A stretch of 40,126 bases of DNA from Gammaproteobacteria bacterium (GTDB lineage: Bacteria > Pseudomonadota > Gammaproteobacteria > DSM-19610): the NCBI GenBank assembly GCA_026197075.1, contig JAPHQV010000035.1:1-40126 (forward strand), read 5' to 3'. Positions 1 through 8,672 of the stretch are shown piece after piece. Under the pieces are notes generated by a model. It was not told the origin of the DNA. It was given only the letters and a program-made list of their open reading frames with translations, and did not search any database. The translations under genes and the position numbers were made by a program. How positions within the stretch are numbered: position 1 is the first letter of the stretch; every line of letters begins with the position of its first letter.

Positions 1-6
1 AGGGAT

Positions 7-41
7 GCGGCCGTCAAGCCTACAGGGACGTATTCACGGCG
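7..41. repeat. Dispersed hairpin repeat, copy A (left edge)
   Basis: This segment begins with GCGGCCG and continues with a block containing TACAGGGACGTATTCAC. It matches the segment at 40086-40120 in the same orientation: GCGGCCG is identical and 24 of the next 28 bases agree. The left arm of the hairpin seen in copy B would lie before the window start, so this copy is cut by the window edge or diverged. It lies downstream of the site-2 protease gene, in intergenic DNA, as expected for a dispersed REP-like element. The match is seen directly; family membership is inferred. Confidence 0.7.
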
Positions 42-88
42 CCCCGCCGACAGGCACGACGTCCCGCCAAAGCCCGCCGATGGTTGTC

Positions 89-778
89 CTAGCCACCCAG
101 CAAGACCCGCAGGATATGTTCAAACGCCTGGGCCGACAAGCCGGTGAGGGAGGCGAAGGCCGCGATCACCCGCACGACGATGGGCCAGAGGATGCCACCC
201 AGCAGGCCGGTGAACAACAGGGCCAGCAGGATCCAGATGCCAAAAGGCTCGATGCGCGCCAGGGGGCGCGCCAGGCGATCAGGCAGCACGCCCACCGCCA
301 CCCGGCCGCCGTCCAGGGGCGGCAAAGGCAAAAGGTTGAGCACCATCAGGATGGTGTTGATGAAGATGCCGGCCACCGCCATCAGCACCAGGGGCTGACC
401 CGCCCAGCCCCCGATGGCACCGCCCAGTTGGGCCAGCAGGGCCCAGCCCAATGCCATGCACAGGTTGGCGAAGGGCCCGGCCGCCGCCACCCAGGCCATG
501 TCCCGGCGCGGGCGACGCAGGTTGCGGGCATCCACCGGCACCGGCTTGGCCCAGCCGAACACGAAGCCGGTGAGGAACAGCATGAGGCCCGGCACCAGCA
601 CCGTGCCCACCGGGTCGATGTGACGCAGGGGATTCAGGCTCAAGCGTCCCAGCATACTGGCGGTCTGGTCGCCGAAATGGCGCGCCACCCAGCCGTGGGA
701 TACCTCGTGAACGGTGATGGCCAGCAGCACCGGCAATACCCATACGGCGATTTTCTGGGCCAGACTCAGTTCCAGCAT
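89..778 (-). CDS. Site-2 protease family (M50) membrane metalloprotease
   Basis: A 229-residue polytopic membrane protein of the short M50 (YwhC/Rip-like) zinc metalloprotease family. The zinc-binding HExxH motif is HEVSHG near residues 24-29, in the first membrane segment. The second active-site motif is NLLPLPPLDGG near residues 148-158, which supplies the third zinc ligand (Asp). About five hydrophobic segments are visible and there is no PDZ domain. The family cleaves substrates within the membrane, but the substrate here is unknown. The ATG start follows a GGGGG stretch and lies 1 base after the yciO stop, so it should be the last gene of the PHP protein-yciO-protease operon. The reading frame is intact. 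Confidence 0.92.
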   Translation of the reverse strand: MLELSLAQKIAVWVLPVLLAITVHEVSHGWVARHFGDQTASMLGRLSLNPLRHIDPVGTVLVPGLMLFLTGFVFGWAKPVPVDARNLRRPRRDMAWVAAAGPFANLCMALGWALLAQLGGAIGGWAGQPLVLMAVAGIFINTILMVLNLLPLPPLDGGRVAVGVLPDRLARPLARIEPFGIWILLALLFTGLLGGILWPIVVRVIAAFASLTGLSAQAFEHILRVLLGG

Positions 779-779
779 G

Positions 780-1403
780 TCATGCCCCCAGCATACTGGC
801 GTCGCCCTTGCCCTGGCGCAGCACTTCGGCCACGCCGCTGGCCAGATCGATCACCGTGGTGGGCTCGAAGCCGCAGTTGCCACCGTCGATGATGAGATCC
901 ACCAGCTTGTCGAGCCGGTCACGAATCTCCTCGGCGTCGGTTTCCGGCAGTTCGGCGCCGGGCAGGATCAGGGTGGAGCTCATGATGGGCTCACCCAGTT
1001 CGGCAAGCAGGGCCTGCGCCACGCGATGGTCCGGCACCCGCAGGCCGATGGTCTTGCGCTTGGCATGCTGCAGGCGGCGCGGGACCTCGTGGGTGGCGGG
1101 CAGCAGGAAGGTGTAGGGGCCCGGGGTGAGGGACTTGAGCAGGCGATAGGCCTGGTTATCCACCTTGGCGTAGGTGGCGATCTCCGACAGGTCGCGGCAT
1201 ACCAGGGTGAAATGATGACGGGCATCCAGCTGACGGATGCGGCGGATGCGCTCCATGGCGTCCTTGTCACCCAGGTGACAGCCGATGGCATAACTCGAAT
1301 CGGTGGGATAGATCACCAGGCCACCGTCGCGAATGATGTCGACGGCCTGGGACACCAGGCGCGGCTGGGGATTATCGGGATGAATCTGGAAAAACTGGCT
1401 CAT
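780..1403 (-). CDS. yciO: YciO, YrdC/Sua5-family protein
   Basis: A 207-residue protein that follows E. coli YciO almost from the first residue (MSQFFQIHPDNPQ). It carries the YrdC fold signatures: YPTDSSYAIGC near 32-42, the KRKTIGLRVPDH segment, and SSTLILPG in the nucleotide-binding cleft. YrdC and Sua5 make threonylcarbamoyl-AMP for the t6A modification of tRNA. YciO is the shorter paralogue, and its own role is less settled; weak threonylcarbamoyl-AMP synthase activity has been reported. Many automatic annotations call it L-threonylcarbamoyladenylate synthase. It lies 15 bases after the PHP gene and just before the protease, so co-transcription is likely. Confidence 0.95.
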   Translation of the reverse strand: MSQFFQIHPDNPQPRLVSQAVDIIRDGGLVIYPTDSSYAIGCHLGDKDAMERIRRIRQLDARHHFTLVCRDLSEIATYAKVDNQAYRLLKSLTPGPYTFLLPATHEVPRRLQHAKRKTIGLRVPDHRVAQALLAELGEPIMSSTLILPGAELPETDAEEIRDRLDKLVDLIIDGGNCGFEPTTVIDLASGVAEVLRQGKGDASMLGA

Positions 1404-1418
1404 GGGAAATGGGGTCCA

Positions 1419-2270
1419 TCAGGCCGCGCGCGGCAGCCAAAGCTCACTCTCCCACAGCGGGTGGCAGCCCGGCGGAAGTTCCTGCAAACGACCCAGTTCC
1501 ACCCAGGGATTCTCCGGCCCGTGAAAATCGGAACCACGGCTGGCCAGCAAGGGGGTGGTGCGACTCAGGGCCGCCATGGTCAGGGCCTCGTCACGACTGT
1601 GACTGCCGGACACCACTTCCATGCCAACCCCGCCACCCTCGCGGAATTCGCCCAACAGGCGGCGCAGTTTGCTGGCGCTCAAGCGATAGCGGGCCGGATG
1701 GGCCAGCACCGCCAGCCCGCCCGCGGCCTGGATCCAGCCCAGGGCATCCTCCAGGGACGCCCATTGACCGGGCACATAGCCGGGCTTGTTGTTCACCAGG
1801 TAACGTTTGAACACCTCGCGCATCGTGGCGGCATGACCCCGCTCCACCAGGAAGCGGGCAAAATGGGTACGGCTGACGATACGTCCCTGGGCCAGACCAC
1901 GAGCGGCCTCGAAGCCACCCTCGATGCCGGCCTTGGCCAGCCGGCGCCCGATCTCCTCGGCGCGCCAGTCACGAAACGCCTGCAAGGAGCGCAGGCCCGC
2001 CTGCAGTTCCGGGCAATGGCGGTCCACCTGCAGGCCCAGCACATGGATGGTCTGCTTGGACCAGGTCACGGAAATCTCCACCCCCGGCACCAGTCGCAGC
2101 CCCTGTTCGCGCGCGGCGCTGTCTGCCTCCGCCAATCCGTCCAGGGAATCGTGATCGGTCAGGGCGAGCACATCGACGCCCGCCGCGCGTGCCCGCGCCA
2201 CCAGCGCGGCGGGGCTGAGGGTGCCGTCGGATGCCAGCGAATGGCTATGCAAATCATGGTGTAAAGTCAT
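1419..2270 (-). CDS. rnm: PHP-domain 5'-3' exoribonuclease (RNase AM / YciV type)
   Basis: A 283-residue PHP phosphoesterase related to E. coli YciV (TrpH, now RNase AM), which trims RNA 5' ends, including those of rRNAs, and degrades short oligonucleotides. Metal ligands are visible at HDLHSHSLASDGTL near residues 4-17, LTDHD near 38-42, the HPARY segment, and GSDFHG near the C terminus. I chose the ATG at 2270. An upstream in-frame start at 2321 would add 17 residues that do not resemble the family and would run further into the promoter region of the divergent gene. It is the first gene of a three-gene operon. The pairing with yciO is also found in E. coli. Confidence 0.92.
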   Translation of the reverse strand: MTLHHDLHSHSLASDGTLSPAALVARARAAGVDVLALTDHDSLDGLAEADSAAREQGLRLVPGVEISVTWSKQTIHVLGLQVDRHCPELQAGLRSLQAFRDWRAEEIGRRLAKAGIEGGFEAARGLAQGRIVSRTHFARFLVERGHAATMREVFKRYLVNNKPGYVPGQWASLEDALGWIQAAGGLAVLAHPARYRLSASKLRRLLGEFREGGGVGMEVVSGSHSRDEALTMAALSRTTPLLASRGSDFHGPENPWVELGRLQELPPGCHPLWESELWLPRAA

Positions 2271-2347
2271 CGGCCCATTGTACCGCAGTGGCAGGCGTTG
2301 TAGGTCAAAATACGCTATCATATGCCCTTTCCACGTCGATGCCCCCC

Positions 2348-3121
2348 ATGGAACTCCAGATCCATCCTGACCAGGATTATTTTCGCCTGCGCCTGCACCA
2401 GCTGCTGGATGTCCTGCGGCACGCCCGGGACGCCTGCGCGGACAAGCCCCCTGGGGACGACCCTGCCCTGCTGGAGGAAGCCCTGCACCAGCTGCTGGAC
2501 ATCATCGCCCGGGTGGAATCGGATGCCCGCGCCACCGACAGCGACCGGCGCGGCAAAACCCACAGCCGGCAAGGGGTGCGTGAAGCCGATATCACCGAAC
2601 TGGGGGAATACAGCATCGGCCTGCTGGGCGAGCTGGAGCACTGGCTGCAACGTCACCAGCTGGAGGAGCAATTGACCCTGCTGGCGGAGGTACAAATGGC
2701 CCTGGGCCTGTGGATCGCCCGTCATGGCGGCGAACTGGTGACCCTGGAACCGGTGGTGGATGCCCTGGCCCAGTTTGCCAACCGCACCCTGGATTCGGAA
2801 CAATTGATACAGTTATTTACCTATATGGGCGAGATCGTCGAGGCCGTGGCGCCGGTCATTCGTCAGGACCTGGAGAAAACCAATCCCGGCCGGCCCTGGC
2901 GGGTACTGCACCTGAACCGGGCCATCGTCGCCACCCGCAGCCATGACCCGGCGGCCATCCAGGAAGCCTATGACCGGCTGGAGGAACTGCTGCCCGAAGA
3001 GGCACCACGCTTCTTTGCCGAGGGCATGGAGCAGATGGACGCCCTGGATTACCCGCCTCATGTGCGCAATCTGGTGGAAACCTACTACCAGGACTGGAAT
3101 CGCAAGCACCGTCTGCATTAG
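2348..3121 (+). CDS. Conserved hypothetical, predicted all-helical protein
   Basis: A 257-residue soluble protein with no signal peptide, membrane segment or motif that I recognise. It is rich in Leu, Glu and Ala and appears almost wholly alpha-helical, with repeated heptad-like stretches such as LHQLLDVLRHARDA and LEEALHQLLDIIARVES. I prefer the ATG at 2348 (MELQIHPDQDYF); a second ATG at 2339 is also possible. The longer open frame from 2231 runs back into the divergent PHP gene. It precedes yciB by 40 bases on the same strand. An adaptor or envelope-associated role would only be a guess. Confidence 0.8.
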   Translation: MELQIHPDQDYFRLRLHQLLDVLRHARDACADKPPGDDPALLEEALHQLLDIIARVESDARATDSDRRGKTHSRQGVREADITELGEYSIGLLGELEHWLQRHQLEEQLTLLAEVQMALGLWIARHGGELVTLEPVVDALAQFANRTLDSEQLIQLFTYMGEIVEAVAPVIRQDLEKTNPGRPWRVLHLNRAIVATRSHDPAAIQEAYDRLEELLPEEAPRFFAEGMEQMDALDYPPHVRNLVETYYQDWNRKHRLH

Positions 3122-3161
3122 CATCGAACGCGGCACAAACCGAGCCGGACACAACTGAATC

Positions 3162-3713
3162 ATGAAACTACTCTACGACTTCTTCCCCATCCTGCTCTTC
3201 TTCATTGCCTACAAGGTCTATGACATCTATGTGGCTACCGCCGTGGCCATCGCCGCGGCCTTCGTGCAGACCGGCCTCTACTGGCTCAAGCACCGGCGCT
3301 TCGAGAACACCCATCTGCTGACCCTGGGGCTGCTGGTGGTGTTCGGTGGACTGACGCTGGCCCTGCACGACCCGGTGTTCATCAAGTGGAAACCCACCCT
3401 GGTGAACTGGCTGTTCGCCATCGGTTTCCTGGGCAGTCATTTCATCGGTCGCAAGCCCCTGGTGGAACGTATGATGGGCCATGCCGTGACCTTGCCGGCA
3501 CCGGTCTGGTCGCGCCTGAACCAGGCCTGGACCTGGTTCTTCGTGGCCATGGGGGCACTGAACCTCTATGTCGCCTACAACTTCTCGGAAGATACCTGGG
3601 TGAACTTCAAGCTGTTCGGCATGCTTGGCCTGACCCTCGCCTTCGTCATCGCCCAGTCCCTGTACCTGAGCCGGCACATGGTGCCCGAACAGGATTCCGA
3701 GGGGGACCAGTAG
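3162..3713 (+). CDS. yciB: YciB (IspZ), inner-membrane septation and envelope protein
   Basis: A 183-residue inner-membrane protein with about five hydrophobic segments and the typical YciB opening [14 protein letters not shown]. Further family signatures are the HxxF region [12 protein letters not shown] and the [12 protein letters not shown] loop. YciB is implicated in cell-envelope biogenesis and septation, and interacts with elongasome and divisome proteins in E. coli. The length matches the family (about 180 residues). Its TAG stop overlaps the GTG start of yciI by one base, so the two genes are translationally coupled. E. coli also encodes yciB close to yciI. Confidence 0.96.
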   Translation: MKLLYDFFPILLFFIAYKVYDIYVATAVAIAAAFVQTGLYWLKHRRFENTHLLTLGLLVVFGGLTLALHDPVFIKWKPTLVNWLFAIGFLGSHFIGRKPLVERMMGHAVTLPAPVWSRLNQAWTWFFVAMGALNLYVAYNFSEDTWVNFKLFGMLGLTLAFVIAQSLYLSRHMVPEQDSEGDQ

Positions 3714-4012
3714 TGCTCTATGCCATCATCACCCGGGATGTGGACGACAGCCTGGAAAAACGCCTGGGCGCCCGCCCCGCCCATCTCGAGCGGCTGGAGG
3801 CCTTGCGTGATGACGGGCGCCTGGTCCTGGCCGGCCCTCATCCGGCCATCGACAGTAACGACCCCGGACCCGCCGGTTTCAGCGGCAGTCTGGTGGTGGC
3901 GGAATTTACCTCCCTGGAAGATGCGCGCGCCTGGGCCGATGCCGATCCCTATGTCCAGGCCGGGGTCTACGCGCAGGTCACCGTAAAGCCTTTCAAAAAA
4001 GTACTTCCCTAA
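3713..4012 (+). CDS. yciI: YciI family protein (GTG start)
   Basis: A 99-residue protein closely matching E. coli YciI along its whole length, including [28 protein letters not shown] and [13 protein letters not shown]. The YciI-like fold is a small ferredoxin-like barrel, and the conserved His and Asp residues suggest an enzyme of unknown reaction. The start is GTG at 3713, inside the yciB stop codon (TAGTG). No ATG gives a sensible N terminus; a longer frame from 3386 runs through yciB out of phase. The next gene starts 19 bases after the stop. Confidence 0.95.
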   Translation: MLYAIITRDVDDSLEKRLGARPAHLERLEALRDDGRLVLAGPHPAIDSNDPGPAGFSGSLVVAEFTSLEDARAWADADPYVQAGVYAQVTVKPFKKVLP

Positions 4013-4031
4013 CCAACACGGATCAATATTT

Positions 4032-4862
4032 ATGAAAAAACTGCACACCGTACTTGCCCTGACCATGGCCCTGGGCCTGGCCGCCTGCAACGAGCAACCG
4101 GCCAGCGTGATGCCGCCAGACGCAAGCACCGCCTCCGCCGCCGATGCCAGCCCGGTACTGGCTACCGTGAACGGCGTTCCGATCACCCAGAACATCCTGA
4201 ATTTCCACAAGCAGCAACGCAACGCACGGCGCCCGGGTGAACCCATCGAAGATGAGCAGCTCCTGCAGGAAATCATCAATCTGGAGCTCATGCACCAGGA
4301 GGCGCAGAAATCAGGCATCGACAGCCGCCCGGAGATCGCCATACAGCTCGCCCATCAGCGACGCGGCTTCCTGGCCAGTGTCGCCGTCCAGCAATACGCC
4401 GCGAACAATCCGGTGACCGAGGATGCCATCCGCGCCCTGTACGATGAGCACTTCGGCACCGCAGACCAGGAATTCAAGGCCCGCCATATCCTGGTGGAAA
4501 CGGAAGACCAGGCACGGGAGATCATCACCGCCCTGGAAGGAGGTGGTGATTTCGCAGCCCTCGCCAAGGAACACTCCACCGATCCCATGGGCGCCAACGG
4601 CGGCGACCTGGGTTGGTTCGCCCCCGGGCAGATGGTGAAACCTTTCGCCGAGGCGGCCGCGCAACTGGAAACCGGCCAGTACAGCAAGGATCCGGTGCAG
4701 ACCCAGTTCGGCTGGCACGTGATCCTGCTGGAAGACCGGCGCGAGACCACCCCGCCTGCCTACGAAGAGATGCGCGAGCAGCTCAGGATGATGGCGCAGA
4801 ACCAGCAGCTGCAGCAGTACCTGGAGAAGATGCAGCAAGATGCCAGCATCGAAATGAAATAG
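4032..4862 (+). CDS. Parvulin-type peptidyl-prolyl isomerase, lipoprotein
   Basis: A 276-residue exported foldase. The N terminus has a charged start, a hydrophobic core and a lipobox LAAC with the lipidated Cys at residue 19. It is therefore predicted to be anchored to a membrane in the envelope. An N-terminal SurA/PrsA-like helical region (about 35-130, TVNGVPITQNILNFHKQQRN) precedes one parvulin domain at about 148-245. The domain shows ARHILVETEDQA, ALAKEHSTDP, GGDLGWFAPGQMV and FGWHVILL, all typical of PpiC. A Gln/Met-rich helix closes the protein. The family isomerises proline bonds and assists folding of outer-membrane or periplasmic proteins. It lies 19 bases after yciI. Confidence 0.93.
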   Translation: MKKLHTVLALTMALGLAACNEQPASVMPPDASTASAADASPVLATVNGVPITQNILNFHKQQRNARRPGEPIEDEQLLQEIINLELMHQEAQKSGIDSRPEIAIQLAHQRRGFLASVAVQQYAANNPVTEDAIRALYDEHFGTADQEFKARHILVETEDQAREIITALEGGGDFAALAKEHSTDPMGANGGDLGWFAPGQMVKPFAEAAAQLETGQYSKDPVQTQFGWHVILLEDRRETTPPAYEEMREQLRMMAQNQQLQQYLEKMQQDASIEMK

Positions 4863-4912
4863 ATGCGTACCGGCCGGCAGGCCCAGCCTGCCGGCTTCCC
4901 GCCCCAGAATTC

Positions 4913-5116
4913 ATGAAGGATTCCGAATTGCCCGCGTGGGTACAATGGCTGGCCCAGGATGCCGACGGCACCTGGTGGGGCTACGAGGTGGAACCCCTGC
5001 AGCGGGACCATGGCTGGTATGAGAACGAACTGGGTCGGCATATACGCCTGCAACAGGAAGTCGCCAATCCCGCGTGGGCAGAAACCCTGCGACGGCTGAG
5101 GACCAAGGTTTCGTAG
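4913..5116 (+). CDS. Small conserved hypothetical protein, Trp-rich
   Basis: A 67-residue soluble protein starting MKDSELPAWVQWLAQDADG, with five Trp residues and a charged C terminus. There is no signal peptide or known motif. I chose the ATG at 4913 because the longer in-frame reading from 4613 overlaps the parvulin gene in another phase. It begins 50 bases after the parvulin stop and ends 7 bases before the convergent lipoprotein gene. The composition looks like a real small protein rather than a chance frame, but I do not recognise its function. Confidence 0.72.
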   Translation: MKDSELPAWVQWLAQDADGTWWGYEVEPLQRDHGWYENELGRHIRLQQEVANPAWAETLRRLRTKVS

Positions 5117-5123
5117 GCTGGCG

Positions 5124-5759
5124 TCACTCCCCGGTCACCTGTAACAAATCCTGCACCAACTCCCCATAGATTTCCGCCAGGGCCACATCGAAGGCCGTTA
5201 CCGCGGCGGCGGGACTGCCATTGTTCGCCATCACCTCACGCATATAACGCCGCACCAGCAGCGGCGGCTCACGGCCGGCGGGCTGGGCAATCAGGCCCAG
5301 CTCCACCCGCACGGCGGCACCGTTGACATGCAGGCGACGGGAAAAATCCCGCACCTCCAGCCGCAAGTGCAAATCGGCATTGCGGTCCATGGAATCCGTC
5401 GCCACCAGATCGGCAAGGCGGCGGTCGCGCAGGTATTGCACCAGCTGGTCCTGCACGAGTACCGGCGGCGGACCTACCCAGTGATGGTAGTGATGGCGTT
5501 GCAACTGCTGGGGGGCGGCGGCATGGCTGTACAACAGGGCACGGTCGCGCAACAGGCCAACCGCCTCGACGCGCTCCACCCGCAGCACGCCGGCCAGGGG
5601 TGGTGACTCGAAGGGTTGTTCCACCGACAGGGTCGCCAGGCGGTAGAAATGATCCTCGGGCACGGCGTCGGTGCCGGCGCAACCGCCCAGGAACAGCACC
5701 AGGCACAGGTACAGGCATATTCCCGGACAGCATCGCTTGCCACCATTTTCCCTACTCAT
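5124..5759 (-). CDS. MCE-transport auxiliary lipoprotein (PqiC-like)
   Basis: A 211-residue lipoprotein of the ABC-type transport auxiliary (DUF330, PqiC-like) family. The signal sequence ends in a lipobox, LGGC, followed by AGTDAVPEDHFYRL; the FYRL segment is typical near the start of the mature domain. Such proteins sit in the outer membrane and dock to MCE-protein tubes that move lipids between membranes. I chose the ATG at 5759, which overlaps the end of the MCE gene by 8 bases; a start at 5777 would add six residues. It is the last gene of the seven-gene cluster. A second family member is encoded at 38475-39092. Confidence 0.88.
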   Translation of the reverse strand: MSRENGGKRCCPGICLYLCLVLFLGGCAGTDAVPEDHFYRLATLSVEQPFESPPLAGVLRVERVEAVGLLRDRALLYSHAAAPQQLQRHHYHHWVGPPPVLVQDQLVQYLRDRRLADLVATDSMDRNADLHLRLEVRDFSRRLHVNGAAVRVELGLIAQPAGREPPLLVRRYMREVMANNGSPAAAVTAFDVALAEIYGELVQDLLQVTGE

Positions 5760-6699
5760 GGGACACTCCTTGCTCACGGGGCGGCTTGCCGCCCAGCAGC
5801 AGGCCGGGATTCTGGCGAATCTGGCGACTGAATTCGTTCATGTTGCGGCTGGTGCCTTCCATGTCATGGAGGATCACACTCGTGTAATCGGCAACTTCCT
5901 CCAGGGTGCGGCGCAGGGAGCGGATGGACTGCTCCAGGTCCTCGCGATTATCCTCCACCAGGCCATGGCTGGACTCCAGCAGCACCTGGGCTTCCTGCTG
6001 CAGGTCCAGCAGACCCTCGGACAGCAGCAGCATATTGGCGGACATCTGGTCGGTATTGTCGATGACCCGCACCAGTTGCTTCTCCCGATCGCTGTCCAGG
6101 ATGCGATTGATGCGCCCGGCACTCTCCTGCAGGGAGGACACCAGGCCCTGCAGGCCGCCCAGTATCAGCGGCAGTTGTTCACCCACCTGGTCTCCCAGGC
6201 TGTTGATGCGGCGGTCCAGGTTGTCCAGCAGCGGCCGCACGCCGTCACGGGTCAGCCCGCTCACCTCCTCGGCGACGGTGGCCAGGGCCGCGAACAGGTC
6301 CACGCCGGCCTGGCCCTGCAGTTCGGTACCCGGTGAGAGGAATTCGACACTGGTGCCTTCCTCGATGTTGATCACCCTTTCCGCAAGCAGGCCTTCCGAA
6401 TAGATCCTGGCGATACTGTCGACGGGGATCTGCCAACCGTCGCGGACACGCAGGTCGACCCGGTATTGCATGCCGGCGGGGCGCCGCTCGGGATGGATGG
6501 CGTCCACCGCACCGACCCGGAATCCCTCGTAGGTCACCGGCGTACCCGCCTTGATACCGCCCACGCGCTCGTAATACACATGGTAGACATCCCGTTCCCC
6601 TACCCCGCCGGTGAGGCGGAACAGGACGTAGAGCAGCAGGAGGAAGGCCGCCAGGACCGTGCTACCCACCACCAGGTAATTGATATTGTCTCGTCTCAT
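5752..6699 (-). CDS. MCE-domain (MlaD-type) lipid-transport substrate-binding protein
   Basis: A 315-residue membrane-anchored periplasmic protein with one N-terminal transmembrane helix (about 7-28) and one MCE domain (about 38-115). Typical MCE features are VGGIKAGTPVTYEGFRVG and the EGLLAERVINIEEG segment. A long, probably coiled-coil tail of about 150 residues follows, richer than in E. coli MlaD (183 residues). MCE proteins form hexameric rings that carry phospholipids across the periplasm; the long helical tail may form a tube reaching the partner lipoprotein. It lies 16 bases after the ATPase gene and overlaps the lipoprotein gene. Confidence 0.92.
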   Translation of the reverse strand: MRRDNINYLVVGSTVLAAFLLLLYVLFRLTGGVGERDVYHVYYERVGGIKAGTPVTYEGFRVGAVDAIHPERRPAGMQYRVDLRVRDGWQIPVDSIARIYSEGLLAERVINIEEGTSVEFLSPGTELQGQAGVDLFAALATVAEEVSGLTRDGVRPLLDNLDRRINSLGDQVGEQLPLILGGLQGLVSSLQESAGRINRILDSDREKQLVRVIDNTDQMSANMLLLSEGLLDLQQEAQVLLESSHGLVEDNREDLEQSIRSLRRTLEEVADYTSVILHDMEGTSRNMNEFSRQIRQNPGLLLGGKPPREQGVSHE

Positions 6700-6715
6700 G
6701 TCAACTCACAGGTTA

Positions 6716-7534
6716 TCAATCAGTCAGGCGCCGCAGGTATTCCTCGGGATCCACATCGATTTCCTCGGAACGGCGATTCAGCAGGTTTTGCACCCGCTCA
6801 CTGGGGCTGTTGCGGACTTCCTCCACCGTGCCCGTGATCAGGATGCGGCCCTGGTCCAGTACCGTGATGCGATCGGCGATGCGAAAGGCGCTGTCCAGCT
6901 CATGGGTCACCACCAGGATGGTCACCCGCAGCGCATCGCGCAGACGCAGGATCAACTCGTCCAGGTCCGCCGACACCACCGGATCCAGACCCGCGGAAGG
7001 CTCATCGAAAAACAACAGGCTGGGATCCATCACCAGGGCACGGGCCAGGGCGGCGCGTTTGATCATGCCGCCGGACAACTGGGCCGGCATGAGTCGTTCG
7101 AAACCGGCCAGGTTCACCACTTCCAGTTTCATGCGCGCCATGATGCGAATGGTGCGCTCATCCAGGCGGGTATGCTCACGCAGGGGGAATGCCACGTTCT
7201 CTTCCACGGTCATGGAGTTGAACAGGGCGCCGTTCTGGAAGGACACGCCCATGCGACGTCGCAGTTGGTACAGTTCACGCGCCGAGGCCTGGCTGATATC
7301 CGCACCGAACAGGCTCACCCGCCCGGCAGCGGGGCGATTGAGGCCGAGCAGATGGCGCAGCAAGGTGGACTTGCCCGAGCCGCTGCCACCCATCACCACC
7401 ATGATCTCGCCGGGCCGCACTCGCAGGCTGACCTCGTCGAGGATACGCCGTGAATCGTAGTAACTGACCAGGTCTTCGACCTCGATGGCGTATGGCGTTG
7501 CGCTGGCGGTAACGGTGGCGGCTTGCGGCATCAT
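6716..7534 (-). CDS. MlaF-type ABC transporter ATP-binding protein
   Basis: A 272-residue ABC ATPase of the Mla/Ttg2A family. Walker A is GGSGSGKST (about 50-58), the signature is LSGGM followed by IKRAALARAL, Walker B is LLFFDEPSAGLDP, and the switch His is in VVTHELDSAF. The LLFFDEPSAGLDPVVSADLDELI stretch and the loss of the usual Gln after LSGG (Met here) are common in MlaF-type proteins. It should power the permease encoded immediately upstream, 3 bases away. The C-terminal tail (EEIDVDPEEYLRRL) extends beyond the core; in E. coli, MlaB (STAS) binds MlaF, which gives the STAS gene of this operon an obvious partner. Confidence 0.94.
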   Translation of the reverse strand: MMPQAATVTASATPYAIEVEDLVSYYDSRRILDEVSLRVRPGEIMVVMGGSGSGKSTLLRHLLGLNRPAAGRVSLFGADISQASARELYQLRRRMGVSFQNGALFNSMTVEENVAFPLREHTRLDERTIRIMARMKLEVVNLAGFERLMPAQLSGGMIKRAALARALVMDPSLLFFDEPSAGLDPVVSADLDELILRLRDALRVTILVVTHELDSAFRIADRITVLDQGRILITGTVEEVRNSPSERVQNLLNRRSEEIDVDPEEYLRRLTD

Positions 7535-7537
7535 GGC

Positions 7538-8326
7538 TCAGCGGTTCAAAAAATAGGTGAAGATCATGTCAGCGACCACGATCGCGGCGATGGACAGCAC
7601 CACGGAACGTGTGGTGAAGCGCCCCAGTCCTTCCGCGCCACCACTGACCGAAAAGCCATTGGCGCAGGCGATCAGGGCGATGAGGGTGCCGAACACCAGT
7701 GCCTTGTAGAGTCCCTGCGCCAGGTCCGACCAGTCGAGCACATCGAAACACTGCTCGATGAACACGGCCAGGGGCATGGACAGGGTCATGCTGGTATAGA
7801 TGCCGCCACCAATAATGGCGGCGGCATTGGCGAACATGGTCAGCACGGGCATCATGATGAGCATGGCGAGCAGGATGGGCGCGACCAGGTGCCGCACCGG
7901 CTCCACGCCCATGACCCGCAGCGCATCCACTTCCTGGGACATCTGCATGGAACCGATTCGTGCCGCAATGGCGGAACCGGAACGGCCGGCGACGACAATG
8001 GCGGCAATCAGCACACCAAATTCACGCGTCACGGAATAGGCGATACCGGCCACCACCTGTGACTCGGCACCAAACTCCCGTAGGGTGGCCAGACCCTGGA
8101 TCGCCATCATGGCGCCATTGGCGAAGGCCAGCAGCAACACTACGGGCACGGCCAGCACACCGATCTTCATCATCTCCGCAACGACTGCCGACAGGCGCAC
8201 CGGCTGTTGTAGAAAGGGTCCGGCCAGGAGCCAGTAGAGGCTCTCAATGCACAGGGAGAAGGCGTAACCTAGTTCCTCGATAGCCCCCAGGGTACGTTCG
8301 CCGGTCCGTTCGATGAAGGTGCGCAT
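7538..8326 (-). CDS. MlaE-type ABC transporter permease
   Basis: A 262-residue inner-membrane permease of the MlaE/Ttg2B (DUF140) family. The protein begins with an amphipathic segment, then has about five to six hydrophobic segments. Diagnostic segments are VVAGRSGSAIAARIGSMQMSQEVDALRVMGVEP, followed by LVAPILLAMLIMMPVLT. The conserved EVDAL and MGVEP elements couple to the ATPase. It forms a dimer in the inner membrane with the MCE ring above it. It starts 13 bases after the STAS gene and stops 3 bases before the ATPase gene, so the transporter genes form one transcription unit. Confidence 0.94.
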   Translation of the reverse strand: MRTFIERTGERTLGAIEELGYAFSLCIESLYWLLAGPFLQQPVRLSAVVAEMMKIGVLAVPVVLLLAFANGAMMAIQGLATLREFGAESQVVAGIAYSVTREFGVLIAAIVVAGRSGSAIAARIGSMQMSQEVDALRVMGVEPVRHLVAPILLAMLIMMPVLTMFANAAAIIGGGIYTSMTLSMPLAVFIEQCFDVLDWSDLAQGLYKALVFGTLIALIACANGFSVSGGAEGLGRFTTRSVVLSIAAIVVADMIFTYFLNR

Positions 8327-8339
8327 GCAGCGAGACCCG

Positions 8340-8672
8340 CTAACGGGTGTCCTTCAGGCGCGCCTCAAGGGAGGCGTAGATGGGGAAGACCTTGTCCAGT
8401 CGCGCCAGACGCAACACGTTCATGGCCGCATCGCTGACCCCGATGAGGCCGAAATCCAGCTGCCGGCTGCGCGACAACTGGTAACCTTCCACCAGACTGG
8501 CCACCCCGGAGCTGTCGATGTAATCCACGCCAGACAGGTCCACCAGCAGGGGCATCTTCTTCTGCAAGCAATCCAGAATGACCCTGCGTGCATCCGGCGA
8601 GCGATTCAGGTCCACTTCGCCGGTCAGTCGCACCACTGCGTAGCCATCCTTTTCATCCACCTGGTACGACAT
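8340..8672 (-). CDS. STAS-domain anti-sigma-antagonist / MlaB-like regulator
   Basis: A 110-residue single STAS domain. The phosphorylation loop reads YIDSSGVASLV, with the Ser-Ser pair at 54-55 in the position phosphorylated in SpoIIAA and RsbV. The ATG at 8672 (MSYQVDEKDG) has an AAGGGG sequence 8 bases upstream; an ATG at 8690 would add six residues. The gene overlaps the kinase gene by 20 bases and is followed directly by the permease. By position it could act as the transporter's MlaB. By sequence it looks like a substrate of an RsbW-type kinase. Which role applies, or whether both do, is inference. Confidence 0.9.
   Translation of the reverse strand: MSYQVDEKDGYAVVRLTGEVDLNRSPDARRVILDCLQKKMPLLVDLSGVDYIDSSGVASLVEGYQLSRSRQLDFGLIGVSDAAMNVLRLARLDKVFPIYASLEARLKDTR

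Noticed and set aside
714-2264. A 516-residue open frame on the plus strand
   Set aside because: It lies opposite the yciO and PHP genes. Its protein is rich in Gln, His and Gly with no family motif, typical of the antisense frame of GC-rich genes.
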